Source: Aldehydirespirator sp965221605 (GTDB lineage: Bacteria; Actinomycetota; Acidimicrobiia; Acidimicrobiales; Aldehydirespiratoraceae). Taken from it: a stretch of 64,000 bases of DNA. The notes beneath the pieces were generated by a model, which was given only the letters and a program-made list of their open reading frames with translations, did no database searches and was not told the DNA's origin. Positions 14,946 to 24,709 of the stretch are shown here, one piece after another. The translations under genes and the position numbers were made by a program. Position 1 is the first letter of the stretch. Each line of letters starts with the position of its first letter. Location: assembly GCA_965221605.1 (NCBI GenBank), contig CBDCSK010000001.1, positions 1 to 64,000 on the forward strand, given 5' to 3'.

Positions 14946-17381
14946 GCGCATGGGGTTCCACGGCAGGTCGTAGTTGACGATGTGGCGGGCCTGCTGCAGG
15001 TTGACTCCTTCGGCGAGCACGTCGGTGGTGACGACGATGTCGTAGAGGTCCTCGTCGCGTCCCTCCGGGGCGTCGGTCGTTCTGGGGGCGAATCCCCAGA
15101 TCACCGATTCCTTGTTGTCGGTGCCGGTGTTGCCCGAGAGCGAGGCGATGCGATCCCGGTAGGCCGCTAGCCGCTCGTCGTTCGGGACCGTCTCGGTGAG
15201 GTGCTCGAAGATCCAGTCCACCGTGTCGGCGTAGTAGCTGAATATCAGCACCTTGCGCCGGTTGCGTTCGTCCTGCTCGCCGGTTGCGGTCTCGGCTGCC
15301 TCGGCCGCGATGAAGGCGAGTTGCTCCACGAGTTCGGCCAGGTTGGGATCCTCGCGGCGGACGACCGAGCGGGCCGTCTCCGCGAACGATCGCAGCAGGT
15401 CGCGGTCCGCCGCCACGTCCCGCCGAAGCCGCTCGATGTCGTAGCCGGCAGCGTTCTCGTGGATCCCGGTGTGATGGTCGGCGTGCTTGTCGGCGGCGTC
15501 CATGTCGTCCGAGTCCGCTGACATCCAGTCGGCTAACTCGTCGCCGGTGGCCACCCTGCCCTGGGAGAGCAGAGCCAGGAAGGCGTCGTGGCTGTTGGCC
15601 ATGCGGTCGCAGGTCTCGGCGAAGGCGTACGGGGATGACTCGAAGCGCTTGAGCATTCCCGAGCGCAGCAGCCCGGCGAGCTGGATCTCGTAGTTGTCCG
15701 GCGACTGGCCCAGGCGGTACATCGACGGGACGTAGCGGGCCAGCGTCAACGCCCCTGCATCACCTGGGGCGGCGTCGGGATCGAGCGCGCGGGCGATTCG
15801 ATCGAAGAACCCGGGCAGCACGGCGTCGAGGTCGTAGCTCACCCTGCGGACGCGGGGAGTCGGGAAGGCGATGACCTGTTGGCGGCCGTCGATGGGCACC
15901 GTGTCGTTCGGATAGTAGGCCTTCACGAACGATCGAGTCCGGCGGACCGCCACAGCGTCGAGCACATCGAAGAGGTGCTCCGGGGTCAGGTCGTCGGGAT
16001 TGATGGCCATGGCCCTGGCGAAGTGGTCGCGCATGGAGGGAATGCCGACATCGGCGAAGGCGGCGTCGTTGCGCAGGAAGTAGCCGAGCTGGTGATAAAG
16101 GTCCCAGAGACTGTTGTTGACCGGCGTCGCCGTCAGCAGGACGAGTTGCTTGGGCGGTGACCCTGCCAGCAGCCGCCGCAGCGCCTCAGCCCGCTGCGTG
16201 GCCGGGTTGCGCAGGTTGTGGGCCTCGTCGATCACCACCATGGCGTACTCGTTGATTCCGGCTCTGAGCTTGATCTGGGTGGCGTGTTCGGGATTGAGGC
16301 GTTGGTCGGCCATGAGCTCCTCGTAGGAGATCAGCTCCACTGGCAGCATGTGCTGGTTTGTGAATGCTCGCCAAGGGCCGTCGCGCAGTGTTGCGGGGGT
16401 TATGACCAGCACTCGCTGGCGACGGTCCATCGTGGCTTCTCGGATCAGTTCGCCTGCGAGGAAGGTCTTGCCCAGGCCTACCTCGTCGGCGATCAGCACG
16501 CCGTTGCGCTCGGCCACGATGCGCCTGGCTCGCCACAGACCGTCGGTCTGGAAGGACGTGAGGTGAATCTCTCTCGCTCCCGTCGGATCAGCCTCGGCCT
16601 CGGCGTCGAGTTCAGCCCCGTAGCGCTCCCACAGCATGCGCAGGTAGATGAGTTGGGGTGGGTGCGGCTCGAATCGGGACTCGAACAGGGCCGCGAGGTC
16701 GTAGTCCGAGGCCTCCTCCCACAGTTCGTTGAACCACTCGCTCACCTGGTTGACGGTGTGAGGCGCGTAGTTGCCGAGGTTCAACTCCAGGTTCGTAACC
16801 AGTCCGGCGTAAGTGAAGTTCGAGGATCCGGCGACTACTCCATGGGATCGGTCGCTCACCAGAAAAGCCTTGCCGTGCAGGAAGCGGTCCTCGAGCCGCC
16901 GCACCTCGACATGACCTGACCGCAGCCAGCCGACGAGCCGCTGCGCTGCCGAGTCCGCCTCCAGCGAGAACCCGAGCATGTCACGTTCGATGGTGAGGTC
17001 CCGCTGATGGTCGGCGAGCGCCTGGCTCAACCGGGCTCGGGCGGCTCGCTCCGGACGGGGCGACTCGACGCCGAGCTTGCGCCTCCGGTTCTCGGGCGGT
17101 GTCGGCTCCGCACCCACGAGGATTCGAGCACCAATGACGTGGTCGAGGGAGTCAGCCAGCAGCATGTACCCGCCGATGTTGAAGTAGGCGGTAGCGATGT
17201 CGAGCTTGGCTCCGCCCACGAAGTCGGTAGCCGCGTGCGTGATGAACCCATTGAGAGCGTCGGCCACCGTCCGTCCGTCCCGGTTGACCGCCAACTCCGG
17301 CTTGGCCTCGCCACTGTGTGCTGAACTCGACATAGCATCCGCCTCTCCAACCCGAATCGGGTCGGGGCCACCTGAAGTCAT
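14946..17381 (-). pseudogene. PLD-nuclease/SNF2 helicase of a restriction-like locus, N-terminal part
   Basis: Begins at ATG 17381 overlapping the methylase stop (ATGA). About residues 50-200 form a phospholipase D-like domain with one HKD-type motif (HGKAFLVSD, then AGSSNFTYAG). A SNF2-type motor follows: motif I ADEVGLGKT (about 298-306), DEAH box VVIDEAHNLRN, motif III LLTATPVNN, and motif V region VVTTDVLAEGVNLQQA. The frame ends at the IS inserted after NPMR, leaving motif VI in the fragment at 12485-13500. The intact protein would be about 1,150 residues. Similar PLD-helicases accompany large adenine methylases in restriction-like loci; DrmD of class 1 DISARM is a functional analogue, but drmA/B/C are absent. 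Confidence 0.88.
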
Positions 17382-20300
17382 CGCAGTGCCCAGCGGCGGA
17401 AGTAGGCGAGCACGGCGCGGTGGCGCTCGGAGTAGTCAGCGCCTTCGTGGAAGGTCTCGTAGACGACGGCTAGGTCGTACTCGTCAAGCCCATACAGATG
17501 GGCCACGCAGGCGTCAAGCTCGCAGACCAGGTCCTGCTTGGTGGCCTCGTCGGTGACGGACCCCACCGGCACACCAATCTCCTCGGCCCAGTCGGCGTAC
17601 CGGTCATCGACCGCGGCCAGTCTCCCGGAGATCTCGACGACCCTGAGAGCCAAGGGGTCGTTGTCGATGTCCGTATCCGGGATCGGAAAGTTGTTCAACA
17701 GGTGAAAGGTCACATGGGTTTCGACAGTGCATCTGGCGAACCAATCCAAGATCATTGACGACAGCACTCCCAACACGAAGGCCTCGTCGTGCGAGGTTCC
17801 TCGCGGCCAGAGCAGGTACGGAGCCTGATCAGTGACAACGAGGTGCGCGGGCACGAGCGCTGCAACCACTGTGCGAGTGTTCGTCCGGTTGGTGACGTCC
17901 CGGAATGCGATACGGGGCCTCCGACACGGAAGCGTGCCAGGGTCGTCGATCCAGGTCGTTGGAAACTCGCTGAATGGCGAGGCTCTATGCCTGTGACTCC
18001 GGGCTCGCTTTGCGTAGAGGTGCGTGGTTATCTTGTCAGCGTTGACCGACGCGTAGTACACGCCGGTGTCCGGTTGCCACAGATTGAACGAAGCGCCTTT
18101 GTAGACAGGCCAGATGGCGGGTGTCTCCGTCGCGGCCGGATTCCCAAAGACCGAGGATGAACCGGCGCTTGTCGTTGGTGGAGTCGAGTTCTCGGTGCGG
18201 GCCGACGAGCCGCTGTCGAGGATGAACCGAAACTTGTCGGTCGTCGAGTTGAGATCGCCCTGCAACGGTCGAACCCGCCACCGCTGGCTGGCTGGCTGGC
18301 TGATTCTAGTTCTTGTCCATCGAGGCGTGGGTGATTGCGAAGCTTGCGGAACAAAGTAAGGGCTCCGGGATGGTCCGGCAGTTGGGGGAAGCTGGCATCG
18401 TCTGACCACGCGAGGAACTCTGAAGAAGGCACTTCGTCGACTTCCGACCCGTGACCACGCCGGTAGCTCGTCCAACTGGAGTAGGGGCCGCAGAATGCGA
18501 CGGCCTTACTGTGCTCTATGCCCTTTCGCAGTGAACACAGTCCCACGCTGTACTGGCCGTGGACGTCGTCGAAGACCCACCCACCGGAGTTCAACAGCAC
18601 AGCGACATCATCGAATGAGCCTTCATTGAAGATTGCTCTACGCCAAGCTGCAGAGCCCTTGGCTTGCAGCGCAGCACGGGGTAAGACAATTCCTACCCTG
18701 CCAGTCGAGTCGCGAACGAGGTGCCAGTTGCGCCAAGCGAACGCCTTGTAGAGGTCCGTCCGTCCGGACCCCAGCGACGGGAAGGCCGCTCGCAGCACTG
18801 TCCTCATCGCTTCTGCTTCGTGCAGCGCCCTCGCATGGGCCTCTTCAAGGTCCGGCCGCGTCACTCGGAATCTCGCGATGGCTTCGTTCATTTGCCTAAC
18901 GGGCTGGCTGCGGATTCCGGGGAGGTGAATGCCCCACCAGACGTGCTCGGCGACGACGACCTGCTCCCAAGGCGGATTGCCCAGGAGACAGTCGAAGCCG
19001 GAGCGGTCGCGCACGAAGACCTCGGGGAACGCCGTGGGAAAGTGCAACGGCTTCAACCTGGCCACCGCATCGGCAACGGCTCGGGTCTCGCTCATACGGA
19101 TCAGAACCTCCTCGTCGAAGTTCTCGGGCAGGTTGCAGGCCCCGGCCCGATGGGCAGTCGTCACGTTGAACGCGGCTCTGGCGCCCGCCACCGCTGCCTC
19201 CACATCTAGGTTCAGGGATCGGGCTTCGTCAATCTCCCTCTTGGTTGCGTCCGAGATGCGTGCTCTCCGTTGAAGCGCCGGAATGGCCATGCGCAGCAAA
19301 CCCAATACCAATTCGCGAGTCAGACTCGGCGAGTTGGGGTCGGCCTTGGGTTCGAACGCGGTAACCACCTCGTCGAGGGTGCCCACCCCAGCCAGGCTGT
19401 CGCCGCAGACGAGGTTGTGGTTGAGCAGCGACAACGGCAGCCCCGGCACGAACGTGTGTACCCAGATCGCTAGGCGGGCCAACTCGACCGCCACTTGGTT
19501 GCGGTCTACGCCGTACACGCAGTGGCGGGCTACTTGACGGCGAAGTAGAGAACTCTGCTCGATTCCTGCTCCGTGGGCAAGATCGCCGAGGGCATCCTCA
19601 GCCGTCTGTCGCAGGCGGAGAAGTTCGGCGGTCACTTCTGGCACCGGGTTAAGAGCCAGCCATGCAGAGAGCCGAGCCTCGACCCGGTCCAGCGCGGCGA
19701 CGAGAAAGTGCGCGGAGCCCATCGCGATATCGGCGCAGCGGAAGTCAAAGAACGCTTCGGCCAGCGCAGCCTCATCACCCGCGTCGCGAAGCTTCTCGAG
19801 ACGAGCTATGTGGTCGTCGAGGGCGGGCTCCAGAGCGTAATCAAGCAGATGCTCTACCGCGAATGGCTTTGTGAAGTACGACCCGCTGGCCTTGCGCTCA
19901 CCCGACTGGTTGTGCAGATATACCGATCCGACGGGTACTGCCACCTCGTCGTCATCGCCCGCGGGTATGTACTGGTCCTTCCCTTTGATCCTGCTTACGG
20001 TCAGATCGTCCTGGGCGACGGCAAGTCGCGACTCCAACAGTCCCTCGTAGATGGTGCCGAACTCCCGCACCGACAATGATCGGAAGTCGACCGGTCCGTA
20101 CCCTTCCGGGCCCTCGTCGATGAGCAGTCCATTCAGCGCGGGTACGAACTCGGTGTCGGTCAACTCCAACGCGGCGAGGGCCGCGCCCGGTGGGCTCACC
20201 TCCGGGTCGTCCGAGAACAGGCCGCCGTTGTAGGCGGGTACGCCCCAACTGGCGTTTCCCTTGTCAACTGCCCGCCACACCTCTTGCACGTCGTGCCACA

Positions 20301-21597
20301 GCGACGTTGCCTGCTCGTCGTAGTGGTCCCGTCCGGCGCGGCGGTCGTCGGTGAGGCGGCGGGCAAGGCGCTTGAGAGAGTGGACGGTGTAGTGGTCATT
20401 GGTGCGGTAGGGGAGGAGGTCCTTGTCCTCGGCGTAGGCCACGAACAGCAGCCGGAACAGGATCACCATCACCTGCTCGTAGGCATCCTCGAGGTCGGCG
20501 CCGGTGGGATCCCTGCCCAAGCGGTAGGCAACGGCATCAGCGAGGGCTGGCACCGTCTGGAAATACACCCGTTCACGAAGCCGGACCGCCAGCTCCGCGG
20601 CGAAGTCAGCCGAGCGGTCCAGGATCGTCTCCAGGCTTCCGTTCTCGACCAGCGCGTCCACCGAGAACAACAAATGCAGGTATCCAGCTAGCTCAGCGGG
20701 AAGCAGCGACAGGTTCAGTTCCACGAACGTCTCAGCTCGGCCCTTGCGGCCCACACCGGTGTCAGATCGCGCCGCGTACAGGCGGATCTCCGCGGACCGA
20801 GTGAGAATGACCCAGTCCACGTTCTGCTGATCGGCAACCGCTAGTGCCTGCGACACCGGGGACGTGCCATTGAAGCGCTGCGCGGGGGCGTCGAAGGGCT
20901 CGTCCTCATCGCAGAACACCGCTATCGCACGGTTACGCCCGTTGATGGTCAGCATCGACGTGTTCGTGGAGAGGACCTCGATCCCGTAACCGAGGCTCTC
21001 CACGAGTTGGCGGCCCCGCAGCCCCAGCAGCGGCCGGGCCCGCTCGCCGGACTCTCGCCAGTCGGGCCGATCGGGTACGCCTGCACGAAGCTCCTGCGTG
21101 GCCAGCAGACCGACGTTGCGCACGCCCGGCATAGGGGAGTCCAGCTCAGGCAGGTTGGCGAGCAGGAACCGGGTGGCCGCATGGTGGCTTGGTTCCGCGA
21201 GTGCGACTTCTGCCAACCGCTCGGCCTGCGACGCCTCAACATCGTGCTGCACCATCGGCTGGTCACCAGTGGGGCCGCACAAGGAGACCCGCAGGCCCTC
21301 GCTTCCGGGGTAGGCGGCGATCAGCAGCACGGGGCTGGCCCGGCCACCACGACGCTTCGACCATGCTCTGCGCAGGTCGTCGGCCCTTGGCCGGCGCGTC
21401 GCCGTAGCAAGAAGCACTTCCAGCCCGCTAGGGGCCTCTTGGGTGAACAGCCCCGCTGGCACGAGCGAAGATGGGAAGCCCTCCGGCGCTGACCAGGTGA
21501 TGGGCTCCCGCTCGATCAGAAAGTCCTTGATCACCCGCAGCCCATCCTGAATCTGCCAGTCTGTCTGTCGCGTCTGAACCGCAGCAGACGAGAGCAT
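17378..21597 (-). pseudogene. Eco57I/PglX-type adenine methylase, frame-switched at AGCC repeat
   Basis: Large DNA adenine methylase-specificity protein of the Eco57I/type IIG-like class. From ATG 21597 frame A covers about 1,098 residues. The SAM-binding motif I is DIAMGSAHFL (about 623), degenerate relative to DPAxGSGxFL, and the catalytic NPPW is LLGNPPWEQV (Asn about 874). At 18283-18302 lie five AGCC units. Frame A continues beyond them only as unrelated sequence, while the homologous C terminus (IWPVYKGASFNLWQPDTGVYYAS, then TFHLLNNFPIPD) reads in another frame to TGA 17378. Six or three units would give one protein of about 1,400 residues. Hence the gene is in an OFF state (phase variation) or freshly broken. 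The helicase start overlaps its stop. Confidence 0.85.
18283..18302. repeat. Tetranucleotide repeat, 5 x GCTG (coding AGCC/CAGC)
   Basis: Five perfect units inside the methylase gene, exactly where the conserved reading frame changes. Adding one unit or removing two joins the upstream and downstream frames. Tetranucleotide tracts of this kind switch mod genes in Haemophilus, Neisseria and others. Confidence 0.9.
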
Positions 21598-21759
21598 TAT
21601 CTATAGCGCAGTTGTTTCGAGCAAGAGCATTTGGCGAAGTTGCGAGACGCCGAGATCGAGGGCTCTGCGCGTCGAGTGCTCCAATAGCGCGACAAACAGG
21701 CAGGTCAGAATCGATATCGAAGTCATGCGCGCGTCTTGGCGCGACCGGTGATACCGTCG

Positions 21760-21803
21760 CCTCCCGACCGTGAAACGGGTCCGGTGAGGCTCGAACGGGG
21801 AGG
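21760..21803 (+). promoter_or_regulatory. PyrR-binding RNA hairpin masking the pyrR RBS
   Basis: GGTCCGGTGAGGCT (21778-21791) matches 13 of 14 positions of the PyrR binding-loop consensus ARUCCNGNGAGGYU. The flanks CCTCCCG (21760-21766) and CGGGGAGG (21796-21803) are complementary apart from one extra G, and the second one is the Shine-Dalgarno of pyrR (ATG 21809). The fold would hide the RBS when UMP-bound PyrR stabilises it, as described for mycobacterial translational control. No terminator is visible in the leader. Confidence 0.7.
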
Positions 21804-21808
21804 ACATA

Positions 21809-22375
21809 ATGGCCGAACGAGAACGCCGCTTCACGGTGCCTCACGCCAGCGGCACGTTCCGTGCTCGGACCCGGGTCATGACGGCCGACGACGTCGAGCG
21901 GGCCGTCCGCCGGATGACCCATGAGGTGATCGAGCGCAACCACGGCACTCAGGACCTGATCGTGATCGGCCTGCAGACCGGCGGCGTCGGAATCGCGCAC
22001 CGCGTCGCCGAGACCCTGTCGGAGATCGAGGGAACCTACGTGCCGGTCGGCTCGCTCGACGTGGCCCTGCACCGCGACGACATAGGCCTGCGGCCCGTGC
22101 TGCCCCAGGCGGTCACCGACATCCCCACCGACCTCGACGGCAAGGTGGTCGTGCTAACCGACGACGTCCTGTTCACCGGCCGCACCGTGCGGGCCGCGCT
22201 GGATGCGCTGCACACGTGGGGCCGGCCCCGGGCGGTGCAACTGGCGGTGATGGTGGACCGGGGCCACCGGGAGCTGCCGATCCGTCCCGACTACGTCGGC
22301 AAGAACCTCCCCACGAGCCGGTCCGAGATGGTCGACGTGGGCCCCGACGGGGTGTACCTCGGGGAGCCGGAATGA
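21809..22375 (+). CDS. pyrR: PyrR, pyr operon regulator / uracil phosphoribosyltransferase
   Basis: RNA-binding regulator of the pyrimidine operon with residual uracil phosphoribosyltransferase activity. The 188-residue sequence has the PRPP-binding motif VVVLTDDVLFTGRTVRAAL (about residues 112-130), the substrate flap region VGSLDVALHRDD and the C-terminal GKNLPTSRSEMVDV typical of PyrR. ATG 21809 is preceded by GGGGAGGACATA. It leads the operon pyrR-pyrB-pyrC-carA-carB-pyrD-pyrF, and a binding hairpin sits in its own leader, implying UMP-dependent feedback on translation. Confidence 0.96.
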   Translation: MAERERRFTVPHASGTFRARTRVMTADDVERAVRRMTHEVIERNHGTQDLIVIGLQTGGVGIAHRVAETLSEIEGTYVPVGSLDVALHRDDIGLRPVLPQAVTDIPTDLDGKVVVLTDDVLFTGRTVRAALDALHTWGRPRAVQLAVMVDRGHRELPIRPDYVGKNLPTSRSEMVDVGPDGVYLGEPE

Positions 22376-22403
22376 GCCGCGCCACCCGCACAGGAGCGAT
22401 CGC

Positions 22404-23375
22404 ATGAGCCCATCAGGCCGCGACCGGCCACGGCAGCACCTGCTGTCGATCAACGACCTGATCCGTCCCGACCTGGAGCGCATCCTCGACCTCACCGACT
22501 CGTTCGCGGAGGTGAGCGAGCGGGCCATGCCGCGGGTCCCGGCCCTGCGGGGAAAGACAGTGGCCTGGCTGTTCTACGAGGACAGCACCCGCACCCGGCT
22601 GTCGTTCGAGGCGGCCGCCAAGCAGCTGTCGGCCGACACCTTGAACTTCACCGTTCGCTCGTCGTCGGTGAACAAGGGCGAGTCGGTGCGTGACACGGTG
22701 CAGACCATCGACGCCATGGGAATCGACGCGATCGTCGTGCGCCACTCCTGTGCCGGGGTTCCCCACCGGGTGGGGGACTGGATCGACGCCTCGGTCATCA
22801 ACGCCGGAGACGGTCGCCACGAGCATCCCACCCAGGCGCTGCTCGACCTCTACACCGCCCGGACCCACCTGGGCGACCTCGACGGCGCCCGGGTGGCCAT
22901 CGTCGGCGACATCCTCCACTCACGGGTGGCTCGCTCCGACGTGCTCGCCTTCGCGGCCATGGGCGCCCAGGTCACCCTGGTGGCCCCGCGCCCGCTGCTG
23001 CCCTCCAGCCTCGACGGATGGCCCGTGGCCGTCACCCACGACTTCGACGACATCCTCGGCGAGATCGACATCTGCTACCTGCTGAGGATGCAGCTCGAAC
23101 GTCAGGCCAGCGCCCTGGTGCCCTCGCTCAGGGAGTTCAGGGCCGAGTACGGCCTCAACTCATCCCGGGCCGACCGCCTCGCCGACGGCGCGCTCATCAT
23201 GCACCCCGGCCCCATGAACCGGGGCGTTGAGATCGACGGCGACGTGGCCGACCGGCCCAACGCGGTGATCACCGAGCAAGTTGCCAACGGCGTAGCCGTG
23301 CGCATGGCGGTGCTGTTCCTGCTCCTCGGCTCGGGCCTAGATCAAGCCGAGGGACAGAGGGAGATGGCGGCATGA
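22404..23375 (+). CDS. pyrB: Aspartate carbamoyltransferase catalytic subunit
   Basis: Forms N-carbamoyl-L-aspartate from carbamoyl phosphate and aspartate, the first committed pyrimidine step. Carbamoyl-phosphate motif FYEDSTRTRLSFE (STRTR, about residues 53-57), the HP-x-Q-A motif HPTQALLDLYT, VGDILHSRVARSD, and the aspartate-binding HPGPMNRGVEID are all present. Length 323 residues is normal for an unregulated trimer; no pyrI is present, as usual in Actinomycetota. The stop overlaps pyrC by 4 bp. Confidence 0.97.
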   Translation: MSPSGRDRPRQHLLSINDLIRPDLERILDLTDSFAEVSERAMPRVPALRGKTVAWLFYEDSTRTRLSFEAAAKQLSADTLNFTVRSSSVNKGESVRDTVQTIDAMGIDAIVVRHSCAGVPHRVGDWIDASVINAGDGRHEHPTQALLDLYTARTHLGDLDGARVAIVGDILHSRVARSDVLAFAAMGAQVTLVAPRPLLPSSLDGWPVAVTHDFDDILGEIDICYLLRMQLERQASALVPSLREFRAEYGLNSSRADRLADGALIMHPGPMNRGVEIDGDVADRPNAVITEQVANGVAVRMAVLFLLLGSGLDQAEGQREMAA

Positions 23376-24709
23376 GCACCCGGCTCACCGCGGTGGCTCC
23401 CGGTGGCACCATCGCCATCCGGGGCGGGACCGTCGTGGACTCCTCCGGCAGCCGCCGCGCCGACGTAGTGGTGGGCGACGGCCGCGTCGTCGCGGTCGGC
23501 CCGGACTCCGGCGACGCCCCGGACGCCGACCGCACCCTGGACGCCTCCGGCTGCGTCGTCGCCCCGGGGCTCGTCGACCTGCACGTCCACCTGCGCCAGC
23601 CGGGCCGCGAGGACGCCGAGACCATCGCCACCGGAGCCAGGGGAGCGGCCCTCGGAGGCTTCACCGCCGTGGTCGCCATGCCCAACACCAACCCGCCCAT
23701 GGACTGCGCCGCAGTCGTGCGCGAGGTTCAGGAGCTCGGCGCGGGGGCCTGCTGCGACGTGTATCCCACAGCCGCCATCACCGTGGGGCGCCGGGGGGCG
23801 GAGCTCGCCCCCATGGCCGAGCTGGTGCGCCTAGGGGTGCGCATCTTCACCGACGACGGCGACGGCGTGCAGGACGCCCAGGTCATGCGCCGGGCCCTGG
23901 AGTATGCGGGCGGCCTCGACCACCTCGCCGGCGGGCGCCGGATCGCGCTGGCCCAGCACTGCGAGGTGGCCGAACTCAGCGCGGGCGGACACATGCACGA
24001 GGGCGAGTGGTCGAGCCGGCTGGGCCTGGGCGGCCAGCCGGCCGAGGCCGAGGAGCTGATGGTCATGCGCGACATCGCTCTGGCCCGTCTCACCGGGTCC
24101 AGAGTGCACTTCCAGCACCTGTCCACGGCCGGGTCGGTGGCCATGGTGCGGGCGGCCAAGGAGGCCGGCCTGCCGGTGACGGCCGAGGCCACCACCCACC
24201 ACTTCACGCTCACCGACGCGAGCTGTGCCGGCTACGACACCGTCTTCAAGGTCCACCCGCCCCTGCGCCCCGACTACGACGTCGCCGCCATCCGGGCCGG
24301 GCTGGCCGACGGGACCATCGACGCCATCGCCACCGACCACGCCCCCCACACCAGCACCGACAAGGAGAGGCCGTTCGACTCGGCCCCGCCGGGGATGCTG
24401 GGGCTGGAGACGGCCGTGGGGCTGGCCCTGACCGAACTGGACCTGCCCATAGAGCAGGTCGTGGCCCTCATGTCGTGGCAGCCGGCCGCCATCGCCGCCA
24501 TCGACGACCTCCACGGACGGCCGATCGCGCCCACCGAGCCCGCCAACCTGTGCGTGATCGACCCCCAGGAGACCTGGACGGTGTCGGGCGCAGCGATGGC
24601 CAGCCCGAGCCGCAACACCCCCTACGAGGGGCGGACGCTGCGGGGCCGGGTCCGCCACACTCTGCTGGCCGGAGAGCCCGTCGTGATCGACGGCGAGCCG
24701 CAGCGATGA
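23372..24709 (+). CDS. pyrC: Dihydroorotase
   Basis: Zinc amidohydrolase cyclising carbamoyl aspartate to dihydroorotate. Class I type: metal ligands in VDLHVHLRQPG, the bridging-Lys position is replaced by an Asp/Glu-rich TDDGDGV segment as seen in such enzymes, later His ligands in LAQHCEVAEL and FQHLST, and the catalytic Asp in IDAIATDHAPHT. The 445-residue length fits. It overlaps pyrB and carA by 4 bp each, so the operon is tightly coupled. Confidence 0.96.
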   Translation: MSTRLTAVAPGGTIAIRGGTVVDSSGSRRADVVVGDGRVVAVGPDSGDAPDADRTLDASGCVVAPGLVDLHVHLRQPGREDAETIATGARGAALGGFTAVVAMPNTNPPMDCAAVVREVQELGAGACCDVYPTAAITVGRRGAELAPMAELVRLGVRIFTDDGDGVQDAQVMRRALEYAGGLDHLAGGRRIALAQHCEVAELSAGGHMHEGEWSSRLGLGGQPAEAEELMVMRDIALARLTGSRVHFQHLSTAGSVAMVRAAKEAGLPVTAEATTHHFTLTDASCAGYDTVFKVHPPLRPDYDVAAIRAGLADGTIDAIATDHAPHTSTDKERPFDSAPPGMLGLETAVGLALTELDLPIEQVVALMSWQPAAIAAIDDLHGRPIAPTEPANLCVIDPQETWTVSGAAMASPSRNTPYEGRTLRGRVRHTLLAGEPVVIDGEPQR

